Shown: positions 52,520 to 62,558, numbered from the stretch's first letter. The stretch: DNA of 64,000 bases from an uncultured Planctomycetales bacterium (GCA_937889015.1 CALARR010000274.1:6420-70419), one strand, 5' to 3'. Notes: generated by a model not told the origin, from the sequence alone. Program-made: numbers and translations.

Positions 52520-55209
52520 CGCGATCGCAAGAACCACGCGGCGGCCAGCACTCCCAACCACGCCAACATGCTGACCGCCGCTCCCCAGGCCAGGCTCATC
52601 GGACGATAGCGATACTCCAGGCGGTGCTGGCCGGCAGGCATCCACGCGCCGCGCAGCACGCGATTGGTGCGAAGAACGGGGACCGGCCGAGCACGCGCGC
52701 CGCCGGTCTGCACCTCCAGACGCCAGTCGGGATCGAACTGATCCGCCAGCACCACCAGGCCCGGCCGCGACAGGCGCGCCTCGATCACCACACGCTGCGG
52801 ATCGTACTGCACGATCCGGCAGCTTTCGTCCGGGCCGCTCTCGCCAGGCGTGCGGCCGCCATCCAACGGCACGTCACCCTCCACGATCGCCAAACGCCGC
52901 GCTGCCTGAACCGAACCGATCTGCCCCAGCACCTCCCGACTTCGCGCGTTGAGCGATTCGGCGTCAGGACGCCCCAACGGCGGCACGGTCTGCACCTGGT
53001 GGACAATCCAGGCCCGAGGCATCGTCGCCGGCAGGGCGCGCACCGCCACGTCGGCCGCGACCGGATCGAGACCTGCGGCTTTCAACGCCTGGTCGGCGGG
53101 ACTTTCCTCGGAGTCGAGCGCGCGCGGAAGGATGCTGAACTCCACCCCCAAAAGAGCTGCTAGAGACGTCTGGCCCCAACCGGGCGATACGCCGGAGGAC
53201 GACTTGGCGAGGTCCGCCTCAGCCGCCCGGATCAGCCAGCGCAGATCGCCCGGCATCAGGGTGCCATAGGTTTCCGCCTGATCGATACCGTAGCTCTGGT
53301 GATGCTGCGGCGCAAGGGTGGCCCGGTTCCAGGCCGTGGATTCAGCCAAGCGCGTTTCGCTACCGCTGCGACTCCAGCCGTCAGGCAACCAGAGCCAATG
53401 GCGATACGCGCGCGGAGGCACGACCGAGGACGGTTGCTGCAAGCGGATCCAGTCGGCGACCGGTGAAGCCGCGTGCCATAGTCGAGCCGGGGCCGTGACC
53501 ACCATCCAACCGTTGGCCAGGGCCAAATCCAGGACCAACAACACCAGGCAGACCGATGCCGACCATCGGGCCGGCAGCATTGGACGACCGAGCACGACGG
53601 TCAACAGCAGGGCCAGCACCGCGGTGTGCAGCAGGGCCCCCGTCAGGTCGCGCGCCGCACCGGCCGTGTCCAACGGACCGAACAGCGGATCGGGCCCAAG
53701 CCCGGCCAGCCATCCGGACCACCAAGGACGGACTATCCATACGGCGCCCGCACCAATCAGACTCAGAGAAGCCAGCGACAGCAATCCCCAGCCGAACCAC
53801 CCTCGCGCCCCTCGCCCCTCGCCTCCCGCCCCTCGCCTCTTGTCCACCCCCACCAGTCCATCCCAACCGCGCGCCGCCAGCAGGCAGAGCATCAATGAGG
53901 CGACCGTCATCCACTTGGCCGGATAGCGAAACTGGACGTAGCCGGGCAGCAGCACGGTGAGCCACCAATAGACGCCGCCTACAGGATCGCCAATCGCCCC
54001 TTGCGGCCCAGCCGTCGCCAACAGCCGGTTGACGAGCCATCCCAGCCCATAGACGCCGAAGCTGGCGGCGATCGCCAACAGGGCCATCCACGAAAGCCAG
54101 CGATCCAACCCTGGTCCACGCCACAGGCGCAGCCCGCACGTGGCCAGCAGCAGCGGCAACAGGCCCAGATACAGCGAGGGCACCCACACCCGCTCCACGG
54201 GCGCGAAGGCGTCGAACCAGCGATGATGGATGGGGAACTGCCGGCCGCCGCAGTTGGGCCACACCAGTTCCGTCAGACGCCACGGCGCGAGGCTGAACTG
54301 ATAGACCTGATCCAGATGCGGATCGGTGCCCCGGCACAGCAGTCCGTCGCCGATCGGCCGCTCGGCCATTGGCCGCGGCCCGGACGAGGCCAGGGCTTGG
54401 GGAACGTCCCACAGCGACCGGGCGCCGCCGCTGACGGCGCGCTCGCTCCGCCACGCGAACTCCCAGGCCGGCAAGACCTGCACCGCCGCCAGCGCCACAG
54501 CCAGACAAAAAGGGGTCAGAACTATTTTCAACCCCGAGACAAGAACGGTCAAGGCTCCTCTCTGGCCGACGCCCTGTTCCCCAAAGGCCCAGCGGGCCGC
54601 GATCAGCAGCAAGGCATGGTAGGCGGCCTGCGGATCGCCGCCCAGAATCATCATCGCCAAGGCCAAAGCCAGGCCGAGACACGCGGCCCTGCGCCCGGCA
54701 AACCAACGCTCGGCGGCCAACAGGACCAGCGGCATCCAGGCCCCGCCTACCAGATACACCACGTTGGCGTATTGATACAACAGGCTGCCACCGAAGGCGT
54801 AAGCCAGCGCGCAGATCCCCGCGGCTTCGACACTCGACTGCCAGTGGCGTGCCAAACGATACGCGGACCAGGCCGCCAAGAGCACATGCCCCACCAGGTA
54901 CAACCGATAGGCCCAGTCAAAACCGCTGGGCAGAAAGAACACCAGCTTGCCCGGGTACCAGACACTGGCCGTGGGGCTGGCGGCCAAGGGAAGGCCCAGG
55001 TTGTCGTAGGGGTTCCACAGCGGAATGCGACCCGCCGACCATTCGGCCTGCACAAGCTGGAAGAGCGGATAGTAGAAGTCGGCCGCGTCGCGAAAGGCGG
55101 GCAGCTCGTCGCAGAACAGCAAGCCCCGAAACACCCAGGCCAGCAGTCCCAGACACAACAGTCCGACCAGCAGCGGTATGCGACCCACGGCCTCCATGGC
55201 GCGGCTCAT
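52516..55209 (-). CDS. YfhO-family polytopic membrane protein (GT-C-like)
   Basis: ATG 55209 overlaps the previous stop as ATGA, favouring this start over the longer frame. The 897 residues have about 12-13 TM helices, starting with VGRIPLLVGLLCLGLLAW. The first loop DAADFYYPLFQLVQAEWSAGRIPLWNPYDNLG is the conserved substrate-loop type of YfhO/GT-C proteins. A ~200-residue extracytoplasmic domain precedes the last TM near the end. A G/R/E-rich insert (GAGGEGRGARG) is encoded by a short tandem repeat. The product probably acts in glycosylation of envelope polymers; the substrate is unknown. Confidence 0.85.
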   Translation of the reverse strand: MSRAMEAVGRIPLLVGLLCLGLLAWVFRGLLFCDELPAFRDAADFYYPLFQLVQAEWSAGRIPLWNPYDNLGLPLAASPTASVWYPGKLVFFLPSGFDWAYRLYLVGHVLLAAWSAYRLARHWQSSVEAAGICALAYAFGGSLLYQYANVVYLVGGAWMPLVLLAAERWFAGRRAACLGLALALAMMILGGDPQAAYHALLLIAARWAFGEQGVGQRGALTVLVSGLKIVLTPFCLAVALAAVQVLPAWEFAWRSERAVSGGARSLWDVPQALASSGPRPMAERPIGDGLLCRGTDPHLDQVYQFSLAPWRLTELVWPNCGGRQFPIHHRWFDAFAPVERVWVPSLYLGLLPLLLATCGLRLWRGPGLDRWLSWMALLAIAASFGVYGLGWLVNRLLATAGPQGAIGDPVGGVYWWLTVLLPGYVQFRYPAKWMTVASLMLCLLAARGWDGLVGVDKRRGAGGEGRGARGWFGWGLLSLASLSLIGAGAVWIVRPWWSGWLAGLGPDPLFGPLDTAGAARDLTGALLHTAVLALLLTVVLGRPMLPARWSASVCLVLLVLDLALANGWMVVTAPARLWHAASPVADWIRLQQPSSVVPPRAYRHWLWLPDGWSRSGSETRLAESTAWNRATLAPQHHQSYGIDQAETYGTLMPGDLRWLIRAAEADLAKSSSGVSPGWGQTSLAALLGVEFSILPRALDSEESPADQALKAAGLDPVAADVAVRALPATMPRAWIVHQVQTVPPLGRPDAESLNARSREVLGQIGSVQAARRLAIVEGDVPLDGGRTPGESGPDESCRIVQYDPQRVVIEARLSRPGLVVLADQFDPDWRLEVQTGGARARPVPVLRTNRVLRGAWMPAGQHRLEYRYRPMSLAWGAAVSMLAWLGVLAAAWFLRSR
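53801..53840 (-). repeat. Short CCCCTCGC-type tandem repeat inside the YfhO-like gene
   Basis: Degenerate units of CCCCTCGC run through this stretch, in frame, encoding an Arg/Gly/Glu-rich loop. A related string, CTCTCGCCCCTC, spans the end of atpD at 63311-63322. Confidence 0.5.
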
Positions 55210-57914
55210 GGCCTGAAGATGGCAAATGGCTTGCGTGCCAGGCCTGGCTGCAGCAATTCGGGCAGGCTCACGCCGGCATAGTTGATGTAGTACCAATCCG
55301 CAGTCAGCAGCTTGGGCTTGCGGAGGATGACCGGAATGCCGGCCAACGACTGCGCCGACCCGACCTGATACGCGGCATTCATCAAGGCCGCCGCCACTTG
55401 CGGATCCGAACCCAAGTTCGCCTGGCACCAGGCCAATCCTTCCAGTCCTTGGACGGAACGACCCGCCCCCTTGGTCCACCAGCGGTTCGACTCGTCCAAC
55501 AACGGCGGCAGAAACCGCGTGCGCAGGGCCTCGCCCAGCTCGCAGCGCAGGTCTTTATCGGGCAGCAGATGATGGGCCCAGATGGCGCTTTCCATCGCCG
55601 CGCCGGCCGAAAGATTCTGGCTGCGCGCCAGCCACCACCGCGCGTCACCGCCGGCGGCAGCCGCGTCCTTCGCATCGCCCGTCAGCGCCGCGTACATGCT
55701 GGCCGCAGCCAAGGTGCAGCCGATTGTGTACAGATTCTGCTCGGGCGCGAAGATCTTGGTGAGCTTGTCCAGCGGACGCACAGGGCGCGCGCCGTAGTCG
55801 TGCAAGCACCAACCCACGCCGATCCCGCCGCCCGGACAACGGAAACTGTCGCGAAATCCCATGTAGGCGCGCAGCGAGCTGAAATAGCGCTGCCGCTGCT
55901 CGGCCGGCACATAAGTCACCAGCCGCGCCATGCCGCAGGCGATCTCGCCCCCATCGGCCACATAGCAGGCCTCGCCGCCGTAGCCCATGGCGTAACCGCC
56001 GTCGGGCCGCTGCGCGGCAATCATCGCTTCGCCCCAAGCCATGGCCGCGCGAACGTACTCGGGTCGCGAGAAGATCTCCGCCCCCGCCAGCAAGGCACGC
56101 ACGCCGCGGCTGTCCACAAAGCTGATCCCGCTGAACAGGCCGTCACCGCGCGTCCGTTGCGTGGCCACAAGATGCTCGCACACGCCGGCCAGCACGCCGC
56201 GCACATCCAGTCCAATCGCCCCTCGATCGCATACCTGGCCGCCGCAGGCCAGTCGGCATTCGCTTTGAAAATGCTTCCAGTCGAATTGCGCAGGATCGGC
56301 CTGCAAAACGACGATCTCGTGCGGCTTGGAGCCAGCCAGTTCCAAGGTCGCCTGGCCGCGTGCCTGAGGTTCACCCCCGGTCAAAGCCCCCAGCGTCGCC
56401 GTCAGTTCCACCGCTCCGCGAAAACGGCGCCCAGCGGCCACTCGGGCCACCAACTCCAGCCGCGCACGCGAGTCGACCACCTTGTAACGCGGCTCCAACG
56501 ACAAGAGCATGGGCCGTGCGATCATCGTCTGCGCCAGCCGAGCCAGGCCTTGCGCGATCTTCGCATCGTTGATCGGCAGACAAGCCGCAGGCAGTCCGCT
56601 GACGGCCCAGCGGCTGCCGGCATAGCGTCCCGCCAGGTGTACCCACAAACCCATCACCGGCTCACCGTCGGCCAGAAGCAAAGGCACGCCGCGCGCCACT
56701 CTCTGCGACGGAAGGAACACGCCATGCGTGGGCTTGCCCGGCTTCAGCAGCAGATCGAGGTTGTGCTCTCGGACCGTCGGCAGCCACAGCGCCTGGCGCG
56801 CCGCGTCGCGCGGCAGTGCGGCGAACACGTCTTGGCCCAGGGCCACCTCCAGCTTCTTCGTGGCACTGCGATCCTTCACGGTCCCGGCATCCACAAACCG
56901 CAAGCAGCGGGTCAGCTCGGCCTCGGTCCCCGGCGGCTGCAACGATGAGCCGAAGGCCTTGCGCAGGGCGGCCAACTCGGGGTGAAAGCGGAGGCCCGCC
57001 GCCCATTGCTGTGGCTCCACGTCGCTGGCCTGCCAGCGCAGGGCGGCAACTTCATAGCCGTGCGGTCCGGCTCCCACCAGGCTGGCGGGGAAGCCCAACG
57101 AGAGCCGAGCGGCTTGCTGGCTGTGAAAGAAGTCGCCGGCCCGGCCGCGCTTCTCGTTGGCATACGAGACGAGGTCCGCGGCCGAGATCTCATAGTCCTG
57201 CCAATCGGCCGTCAAAGGCACGATAGCCTTCCACCGCGACTTGTCGCTCTCGTTCAATTCGATGCACAACCAGGACGTGCGCTCGTCGCCGCGTGCGCGG
57301 AAGCGCAGCAAGGCCCCATCCGCCTGGCCCGTCAGCGGCACGGTCAGATAGTGATACGACTTCAACTCGGCAATGGCCACTTTCCAGCCAACCTGGCCTG
57401 GCTCGCGAACAGGTTCGATCGTGGCTCGTGCTTGATCGCGGCCCACCGTTTCGCCCGCCTCGCCCGTGATCGGAATGGGCGAGGATTGCGGTGCGGCCAG
57501 TTGCTTCCGTGTCAGCCAACCGCGCGGCGAGCGATACAGGGGCTCCGTCAGGATCGGCCCGCCCAGGGCCATCAAATGTGCGCCACCGGCCAGAAAACGG
57601 TCCAGCGGGTCCAGCCCCGCGGCCGGATACTGGGCCGCGCCGTCCAGCACGAGCAGATCGACCGCCTTGGCGTCCAGACCAGCGGCTTGACACAATTCGT
57701 CGGTAGTCGCCACGCGCGCTTCCAGCCCGGCCTGACGCAGGGCGTCGACCAGCGCAGGGCACGCCGCATCGTTGGCCCGCAGGCCCGTCCAAACCAGGAC
57801 GGTGCCTTCGCTGCGAGCCTTGTCCGCCGCCCAAAGCGCGCCAGGGGCCACAGTCAACAGGAAGAGTGCACCCAGCCAGAGTGCCCGCGCAGATCGGGGA
57901 GGTGTGTATCGCAT
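55206..57914 (-). CDS. Large secreted protein of unknown function, coupled to the YfhO-like gene
   Basis: The 902 residues begin with a signal peptide (ALWLGALFLLTVAPGALWA). Visible parts: an N-terminal alpha/beta domain with LLVLDGAAQYPAAGLDPLDRFL and AHLMALGGPI, resembling amidotransferase-like or ThuA-like folds (~35-150); a beta-rich, carbohydrate-binding-like region (~155-300: GWKVAIAELKSYHYLTV, RFRARGDERTSWLCIEL); and a C-terminal helical (toroid-like) half with QRPDGGYAMGYGGEACYVADGG. No catalytic motif is certain. The TGA overlaps the YfhO-like ATG (ATGA). A role in glycan processing or recognition is inferred from the partner. Confidence 0.75.
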   Translation of the reverse strand: MRYTPPRSARALWLGALFLLTVAPGALWAADKARSEGTVLVWTGLRANDAACPALVDALRQAGLEARVATTDELCQAAGLDAKAVDLLVLDGAAQYPAAGLDPLDRFLAGGAHLMALGGPILTEPLYRSPRGWLTRKQLAAPQSSPIPITGEAGETVGRDQARATIEPVREPGQVGWKVAIAELKSYHYLTVPLTGQADGALLRFRARGDERTSWLCIELNESDKSRWKAIVPLTADWQDYEISAADLVSYANEKRGRAGDFFHSQQAARLSLGFPASLVGAGPHGYEVAALRWQASDVEPQQWAAGLRFHPELAALRKAFGSSLQPPGTEAELTRCLRFVDAGTVKDRSATKKLEVALGQDVFAALPRDAARQALWLPTVREHNLDLLLKPGKPTHGVFLPSQRVARGVPLLLADGEPVMGLWVHLAGRYAGSRWAVSGLPAACLPINDAKIAQGLARLAQTMIARPMLLSLEPRYKVVDSRARLELVARVAAGRRFRGAVELTATLGALTGGEPQARGQATLELAGSKPHEIVVLQADPAQFDWKHFQSECRLACGGQVCDRGAIGLDVRGVLAGVCEHLVATQRTRGDGLFSGISFVDSRGVRALLAGAEIFSRPEYVRAAMAWGEAMIAAQRPDGGYAMGYGGEACYVADGGEIACGMARLVTYVPAEQRQRYFSSLRAYMGFRDSFRCPGGGIGVGWCLHDYGARPVRPLDKLTKIFAPEQNLYTIGCTLAAASMYAALTGDAKDAAAAGGDARWWLARSQNLSAGAAMESAIWAHHLLPDKDLRCELGEALRTRFLPPLLDESNRWWTKGAGRSVQGLEGLAWCQANLGSDPQVAAALMNAAYQVGSAQSLAGIPVILRKPKLLTADWYYINYAGVSLPELLQPGLARKPFAIFRP

Positions 57915-57987
57915 GCCGGCAGTCTAACACGGCCGCGCGGCGGTTGCCAGCGCGACGAGACACGGGGGCATCGCAAACGCTCCCCGA

Positions 57988-58827
57988 TCATTGTGGCGGC
58001 GCCGCCGAACCTGCGATCTGGGACGTGGGACCCAACGAATAGATGTCGGCCCGCGCATCGGCAGTGTGCGTGTCCAGGGCCTGTTCCGGGGCCATGTAGT
58101 CGCAGGTGCCCATCACCTGGCCGCTGGCCGTGAGCCGATCGCCGTCCGGATCGCCGCCGTCGCCGTCCAACCGAGCCAGGCCCATATCCAGGACCTTGAC
58201 CGTTCCGTCGCGGTCCAGCAGCAGATTGCCGGGCTTGATGTCGCGGTGCACGATCCCCTTGCCGTGCGCGTATTGCAGTCCGCGTGCCGCCTGGATCATG
58301 CACTCCACGGCCTGGGCCACCTCCATCGGACCGTGTTCCTTGACGATGGCCCCCAAGTCCTTGCCGTCCACAAGCTGCATCACCAGGTAGTGCACGCCCT
58401 CTTGCTCGCCCGCGTCGTAGGCCGTGACAATGTTGGGGTGATCCAGCTTGGCGGCGGCTTCCACTTCACGGTAGAAACGCTTCACGGCATCAGCGGAACG
58501 AAGGGCCGCGACGGAAATCATCTTCACGGCCACCGAGCGTTTCATGTGTCGATGCTCGGCCTTGAGCACCACGCCCATGCCCCCCTGCCCCAGCTTATCC
58601 AGTACCCGATACTCGCCAAAGACCAGCCCCTTGGTCTTCCCCTGGCACATCGCTTGCGCCTGATAGCGCGTGAGCTTGCCGGCCTGGACCAGGGCACGAG
58701 CCAGCGTCTCGCCATCCTGCGGTTATTGCTGAGGTGGAAGCGATTGCCGGAACGAATCCGCCTCGGCGGCCGAACGCAGCCCGCTTTGCGCCAATTGCTG
58801 AATGAACTGTTCCGGGCTGAGGCTCAT
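57988..58827 (-). pseudogene. Truncated Ser/Thr protein kinase with internal stop codon
   Basis: Read from ATG 58827, the sequence parallels the intact kinase at 62474 (MSLSPEQFIQQLAQSG here, MSISPEQFIQHLAQSG there) until an in-frame TAA at 58725-58723, codon 35. Beyond it the frame continues with kinase motifs (LGQGGMGVVLKAEH, HRDIKPGNLLLD, APEQ). It breaks off after DIYSLG and ends with 13 unrelated residues. It thus lacks the rest of the C-lobe and all downstream domains. An internal ATG at 58650 could still give a 220-residue fragment with an incomplete kinase domain. The promoter region is retained. Confidence 0.8.
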
Positions 58828-58883
58828 GCGCTTCGCATCTCACTCAATCTCCGCGACCAAGGGCCAATGGCGTGGAAACCTCT

Positions 58884-58908
58884 ATTATACCTCCCCAACT
58901 GGCGGCAG
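58884..58908 (-). promoter_or_regulatory. Promoter-like TATAAT of the broken kinase gene
   Basis: TATAAT lies at 58889-58884 on the minus strand, preceded by GGGGAGG as in the intact paralogue, and 56 bases separate it from the old ATG in both copies. The CTGCCG at 58908-58903 is only 13 bases away, so the -35 box looks damaged or displaced. Confidence 0.4.
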
Positions 58909-58997
58909 TGCCACTCCGTAAAAGAGGGCCGCCGGCCAGCAACAGGGATTGCGATCGGGTCGCGGCACCGCTCTCCAGCAAATCGCGGCCGCTCAGG

Positions 58998-61900
58998 TCA
59001 CGGCGACGTGGGCTCGGCCGGACTGAACTCCGGCAGATCCATGGCCACGCGGAAGCCGCCGCGCGCGTTGCGCGTCCCTGGCCCGGAGGCGAGTCGAAAT
59101 GCCGAACGGCAGGACTGTGCCGGACTGAACCAGGAGCCGCCGCGCATCACGCACATCGAGCCGATCGTGGGACCGCGCGGATCGCTGGCTGGCGAGTGTT
59201 TGTAGTAGTCTGGATTGAACCAATCCGCGCACCACTGCCAGACGTTGCCCTGCATGTCGTGCAGTCCCCAGGCGTTGGGCCGCTTCTGGCCAACCGCATG
59301 CGTCGTGCCCTGGGCGTTCTCCGCAAACCAGGCCGACGACGGCAAGTCCGCCACGTCGTCTCCTGCGAACCACCGCGTCGTCGTGCCGGCTCGGCAGGCG
59401 TGCTCCCACTCGGCTTCGCTGGGCAGCCGGTAGCTCCGCCCCGCAGCGCGCTCGGCAGGCAGGGCCGACAGGCGCTGACAAAACTCCAAGGCGTCATCCC
59501 AGGTGACCATTTCCACCGGATGCCGGCTCGTGTCCTGGCCGCGCACCTGGTGCAGGTTCTCCGCCCGTTCCTGCGTATCCTTCAGGTCGAGCGGTGGGGT
59601 GAAGGACGCGGCTTCCCGTTGCTTTTCGGTGAAGCTGCTGGGATTCACGCCCATGACCTGTGCGTATTCCCGTTGCGTGACCGGGTACACTCCCAGACAG
59701 AAAGGCTTCGAGATCCGCACCCGATGCTCTGGCGTCTCCGCCTGCACTTGCGTGGGATAGGACGGGCTTTCCTCGTCCTGCTGCGCGTTTCTCAACGCTC
59801 GGGCCACTTCTTCCGGCCGCGAGCCCATGTCGAACGTGCCGGGCGGAATAACGGCCAGCCGCATGCCAATCGAGTTGGTCTCCACGACCGAAAGGCGGAA
59901 GTGGCGTGCCCAGGCTTTCTGATGCGCTTGGGCCTTGGGCGAATCGAAGGACGCCTCGGCCGCGGCCGGGGGCGGCTGGTCCGGACGCGCAGCGCGCGGT
60001 GGTGCGACTGTCGGCGCGCTGTCCGGCTGGCGATCGCCGCTCTCCACTCCAGCGGCAATCTCCAGCACCACTCGAAAACCGTTGCCCGCCTCGCGATCCG
60101 CCGCTCGGCCGCTGCCGCGCGCGGCCGAACGGCAATAGGCGGCCCCGCGGCTGAAACAGCCGCCACGCTTGACGCGCACGGTGCCTGCCAGCGCTCCGTT
60201 GGGGTCCTTCTCCGGCGACCGCCGGTAGTATCCCGCGTCGAACCAGTCGGCACACCACTGCCACACGTTGCCGTGCATGTCGTACAGGCCCCAGGCATTG
60301 GGAGTCTTCTGCCCTACCGCGTGCGTCCTATCCTCGGCGTTCGCCTCGAACCAGGCGCAGGACAGCAGGTCCCCCTCCGCCTCGCCCGGAAACCAACGTG
60401 CGGCCGTTCCCGCCCGACAGGCATACTCCCACTCGGCTTCGGTCGGAAGCCGGTAACTCCGGCCCGCCGCACGCTCCGCCGGCAGGCTGGAAAGCTTCCG
60501 GCAGAACTCCCGGGCCTCTTCCCAGAGAACACGATCCACCGGGTGGCGGCGCGTGTCCCGACCGGCTGGCTTTCCGGCGATCGCCAGCGTGTGCTGCGCC
60601 GCATCGCGCGCCGCGGGCTCAGATGCGGCAGCGCCTGGCTGCTGGTCCGCAAGATCGCTGGGATTCACCCCCATCAACTTCTCGTATTCGGCCTGCGTGA
60701 CCGCGCACGCCCCCAGGTAGAAAGCGCGGCTGATCCGAACGCGGTGCCGCGGCTCTTCGCTGAGCACCATCGTCCAGTAGTTCCCCGGCGCCCTGCTCTG
60801 CCTGACGCGCTGGATTTCCGCGGCAATGAATTCGCGCGTTGAGCCCATTTCGAACTCGCCCGGCGGAATGAGCATCAGTCGCATGCCCAGGGAGTTGGTG
60901 ATTTGCACCGGCAGGCCCAGACGCGCGGCCGCGGTTTGCTGGCGATCCAGAGCCAACCTGGCGCCAGGGATCGCCGCCAGGCGGTCTTCGGTCAGCGGTC
61001 GCACGGGGAGCACCATCGCCATCGACTCGTGCTGGGCGGTTGCCGCCGCGGGCAAAACCACTTCGACCTTCCCGTCCGCGCCAATCGTGACCTGGCTGCC
61101 GGTAGGCGCCGTGATCGCCGTGTCCGGTCCATCGGCACGGCGAATGCGGATCGTCACGGCCAGAAAGACCAGCGCCGCGCCCCCCAGGAGCCCCAAGGCA
61201 ATGGCCAGCAGGCGGATTCGCCTGTGACGCGCGGCGCGCAGATACTCCCGCGTGAGATCGAAACCCTTGTCCGTCGCCGGTTTCACCACGTCGTCGGTCG
61301 GCGGCGCGCGACGCGCCCCGGTCGCGGCCTTCCGCGCCAGGGCCCCGTGCTGGACCCAATCTTGCCCCAGCGAGGAGAGATCCCCGAGCGTCTGTGGATC
61401 TGCGTTCGGTTCGAAGACGTCGGCCGGAAACCTGACCGCGCCGGCGCGGCGTCCCAGCCACGATTCCAGCGCGTCGATCACCTCGGCCATCGACGCATAG
61501 CGCTCGTCCGGCTGCTTGGCCACCATCTTCTGGAACACGGCGTCCAACTCCGGCGGAACGTCGCTCCGCGCCGCACACAGCGACGGCACCGGCGCTTGCT
61601 GGTGGGCCCAGATGATCTTGGCCAGTGTCTTCCCCCGATACGGCACTTCCCCCGTCAACAAATGATGCAGCGTGCAGCCCAGCGAATAGATATCCGCACG
61701 CGTGTCGGCCGTCATGGTCTCCATGGCCTGTTCCGGGGCCATGTAATCGCAACTGCCCATCACCTGACCGCTGGCCGTCAACCGTTCCGTTTGCGGATCT
61801 TCCTCCTCGGCGATCGACCGGGCCAGGCCCATGTCCAGGATCTTCACCACTCCCTCCCGGTCCAGGAGCAGGTTGCTGGGCTTGATGTCGCGGTGAATGA

Positions 61901-62474
61901 TCCCCTTGCTGTGCGCGTACTCCAGTCCGCGCGCCACCTGGACGATGCACTCCACGGCATGCACCACGTCCATCGGCCCGCGCTGCTGGACCACGGCCCG
62001 CAGGTCCTTGCCGTCGATGTACTGCATCACCAGGTAATGTACGCCCGCCTGTTCGCCCGCATCGTGCGCCGTGACGATGTTCGGATGATCCAGTCGGGCG
62101 GCCGCCTCCACCTCGCGGTAGAAACGCTTCACGGATTCCGGCGAACGAATCACCGAGTCGGCGACCATCTTCACGGCCACCAGGCGTTTCATCCGCCGGT
62201 GCTCGGCCTTGAGCACCAGACCCATGCCGCCCTGGCCCAACTTGTCCAGCACTCGGTACTCGCCGAAAACCAGGGCCTCCCGCTGGCCATCGCACAGGCT
62301 CCGCGCCTGATAGGCCGTGAGCTTGCCGGCGCGCACCAACTCTTGGGCCAGGGCCTCGGCATCCTGCGCGCGATGCTGCGGCGGAAGCGATTGCTGGAAC
62401 GACGCCACCTCGGCCTCCGAGAGCAGCCCGCTCTGGGCCAGGTGCTGGATGAATTGTTCCGGGCTGATGCTCAT
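58998..62474 (-). CDS. Ser/Thr protein kinase with TM and two SUMF1-type C-terminal domains
   Basis: The 1158 residues start at ATG 62474. A ~65-residue N-terminal helical domain precedes the kinase (~72-340): glycine loop LGQGGMGLV, K102 in VAVKM, D196 in HRDIKPSNLLLD, and D-M-G instead of D-F-G. TM ~420-443. Two FGE-sulfatase (SUMF1) domains follow (~530-810 and ~870-1145), each with IPPGxFxMGS and RGG motifs. Of the FGE active-site cysteines only the second appears in the first domain, so they are not formylglycine enzymes. This is probably an envelope sensor kinase with extracytoplasmic ligand-binding SUMF1 domains. Confidence 0.93.
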   Translation of the reverse strand: MSISPEQFIQHLAQSGLLSEAEVASFQQSLPPQHRAQDAEALAQELVRAGKLTAYQARSLCDGQREALVFGEYRVLDKLGQGGMGLVLKAEHRRMKRLVAVKMVADSVIRSPESVKRFYREVEAAARLDHPNIVTAHDAGEQAGVHYLVMQYIDGKDLRAVVQQRGPMDVVHAVECIVQVARGLEYAHSKGIIHRDIKPSNLLLDREGVVKILDMGLARSIAEEEDPQTERLTASGQVMGSCDYMAPEQAMETMTADTRADIYSLGCTLHHLLTGEVPYRGKTLAKIIWAHQQAPVPSLCAARSDVPPELDAVFQKMVAKQPDERYASMAEVIDALESWLGRRAGAVRFPADVFEPNADPQTLGDLSSLGQDWVQHGALARKAATGARRAPPTDDVVKPATDKGFDLTREYLRAARHRRIRLLAIALGLLGGAALVFLAVTIRIRRADGPDTAITAPTGSQVTIGADGKVEVVLPAAATAQHESMAMVLPVRPLTEDRLAAIPGARLALDRQQTAAARLGLPVQITNSLGMRLMLIPPGEFEMGSTREFIAAEIQRVRQSRAPGNYWTMVLSEEPRHRVRISRAFYLGACAVTQAEYEKLMGVNPSDLADQQPGAAASEPAARDAAQHTLAIAGKPAGRDTRRHPVDRVLWEEAREFCRKLSSLPAERAAGRSYRLPTEAEWEYACRAGTAARWFPGEAEGDLLSCAWFEANAEDRTHAVGQKTPNAWGLYDMHGNVWQWCADWFDAGYYRRSPEKDPNGALAGTVRVKRGGCFSRGAAYCRSAARGSGRAADREAGNGFRVVLEIAAGVESGDRQPDSAPTVAPPRAARPDQPPPAAAEASFDSPKAQAHQKAWARHFRLSVVETNSIGMRLAVIPPGTFDMGSRPEEVARALRNAQQDEESPSYPTQVQAETPEHRVRISKPFCLGVYPVTQREYAQVMGVNPSSFTEKQREAASFTPPLDLKDTQERAENLHQVRGQDTSRHPVEMVTWDDALEFCQRLSALPAERAAGRSYRLPSEAEWEHACRAGTTTRWFAGDDVADLPSSAWFAENAQGTTHAVGQKRPNAWGLHDMQGNVWQWCADWFNPDYYKHSPASDPRGPTIGSMCVMRGGSWFSPAQSCRSAFRLASGPGTRNARGGFRVAMDLPEFSPAEPTSP

Positions 62475-62530
62475 GCGCGCGGGGTCTCAGCCTACCGGCA
62501 AGACAAGAAACGATCTCCAGCCGAACCCTG

Positions 62531-62558
62531 ATTATACCTCCCCCACTGGTGGCGGCAA
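62531..62558 (-). promoter_or_regulatory. Sigma-70-like promoter of the SUMF1 kinase
   Basis: On the minus strand TTGCCG (62558-62553) and a perfect TATAAT (62536-62531) are separated by 16 bases, ending 56 bases before the ATG. The block around the -10 box is shared with the broken paralogue. Confidence 0.6.

Noticed and set aside
60619..62295. 558-codon open frame overlapping the SUMF1 kinase in another frame
   Set aside because: The kinase frame carries every expected motif; the alternative is Gly/Arg-rich.
58998..62474. SUMF1 domains as the maturase for the sulfatase at 37-38.6 kb
   Set aside because: The first FGE active-site Cys is absent in both domains and they sit on a kinase, so they are not expected to make formylglycine.
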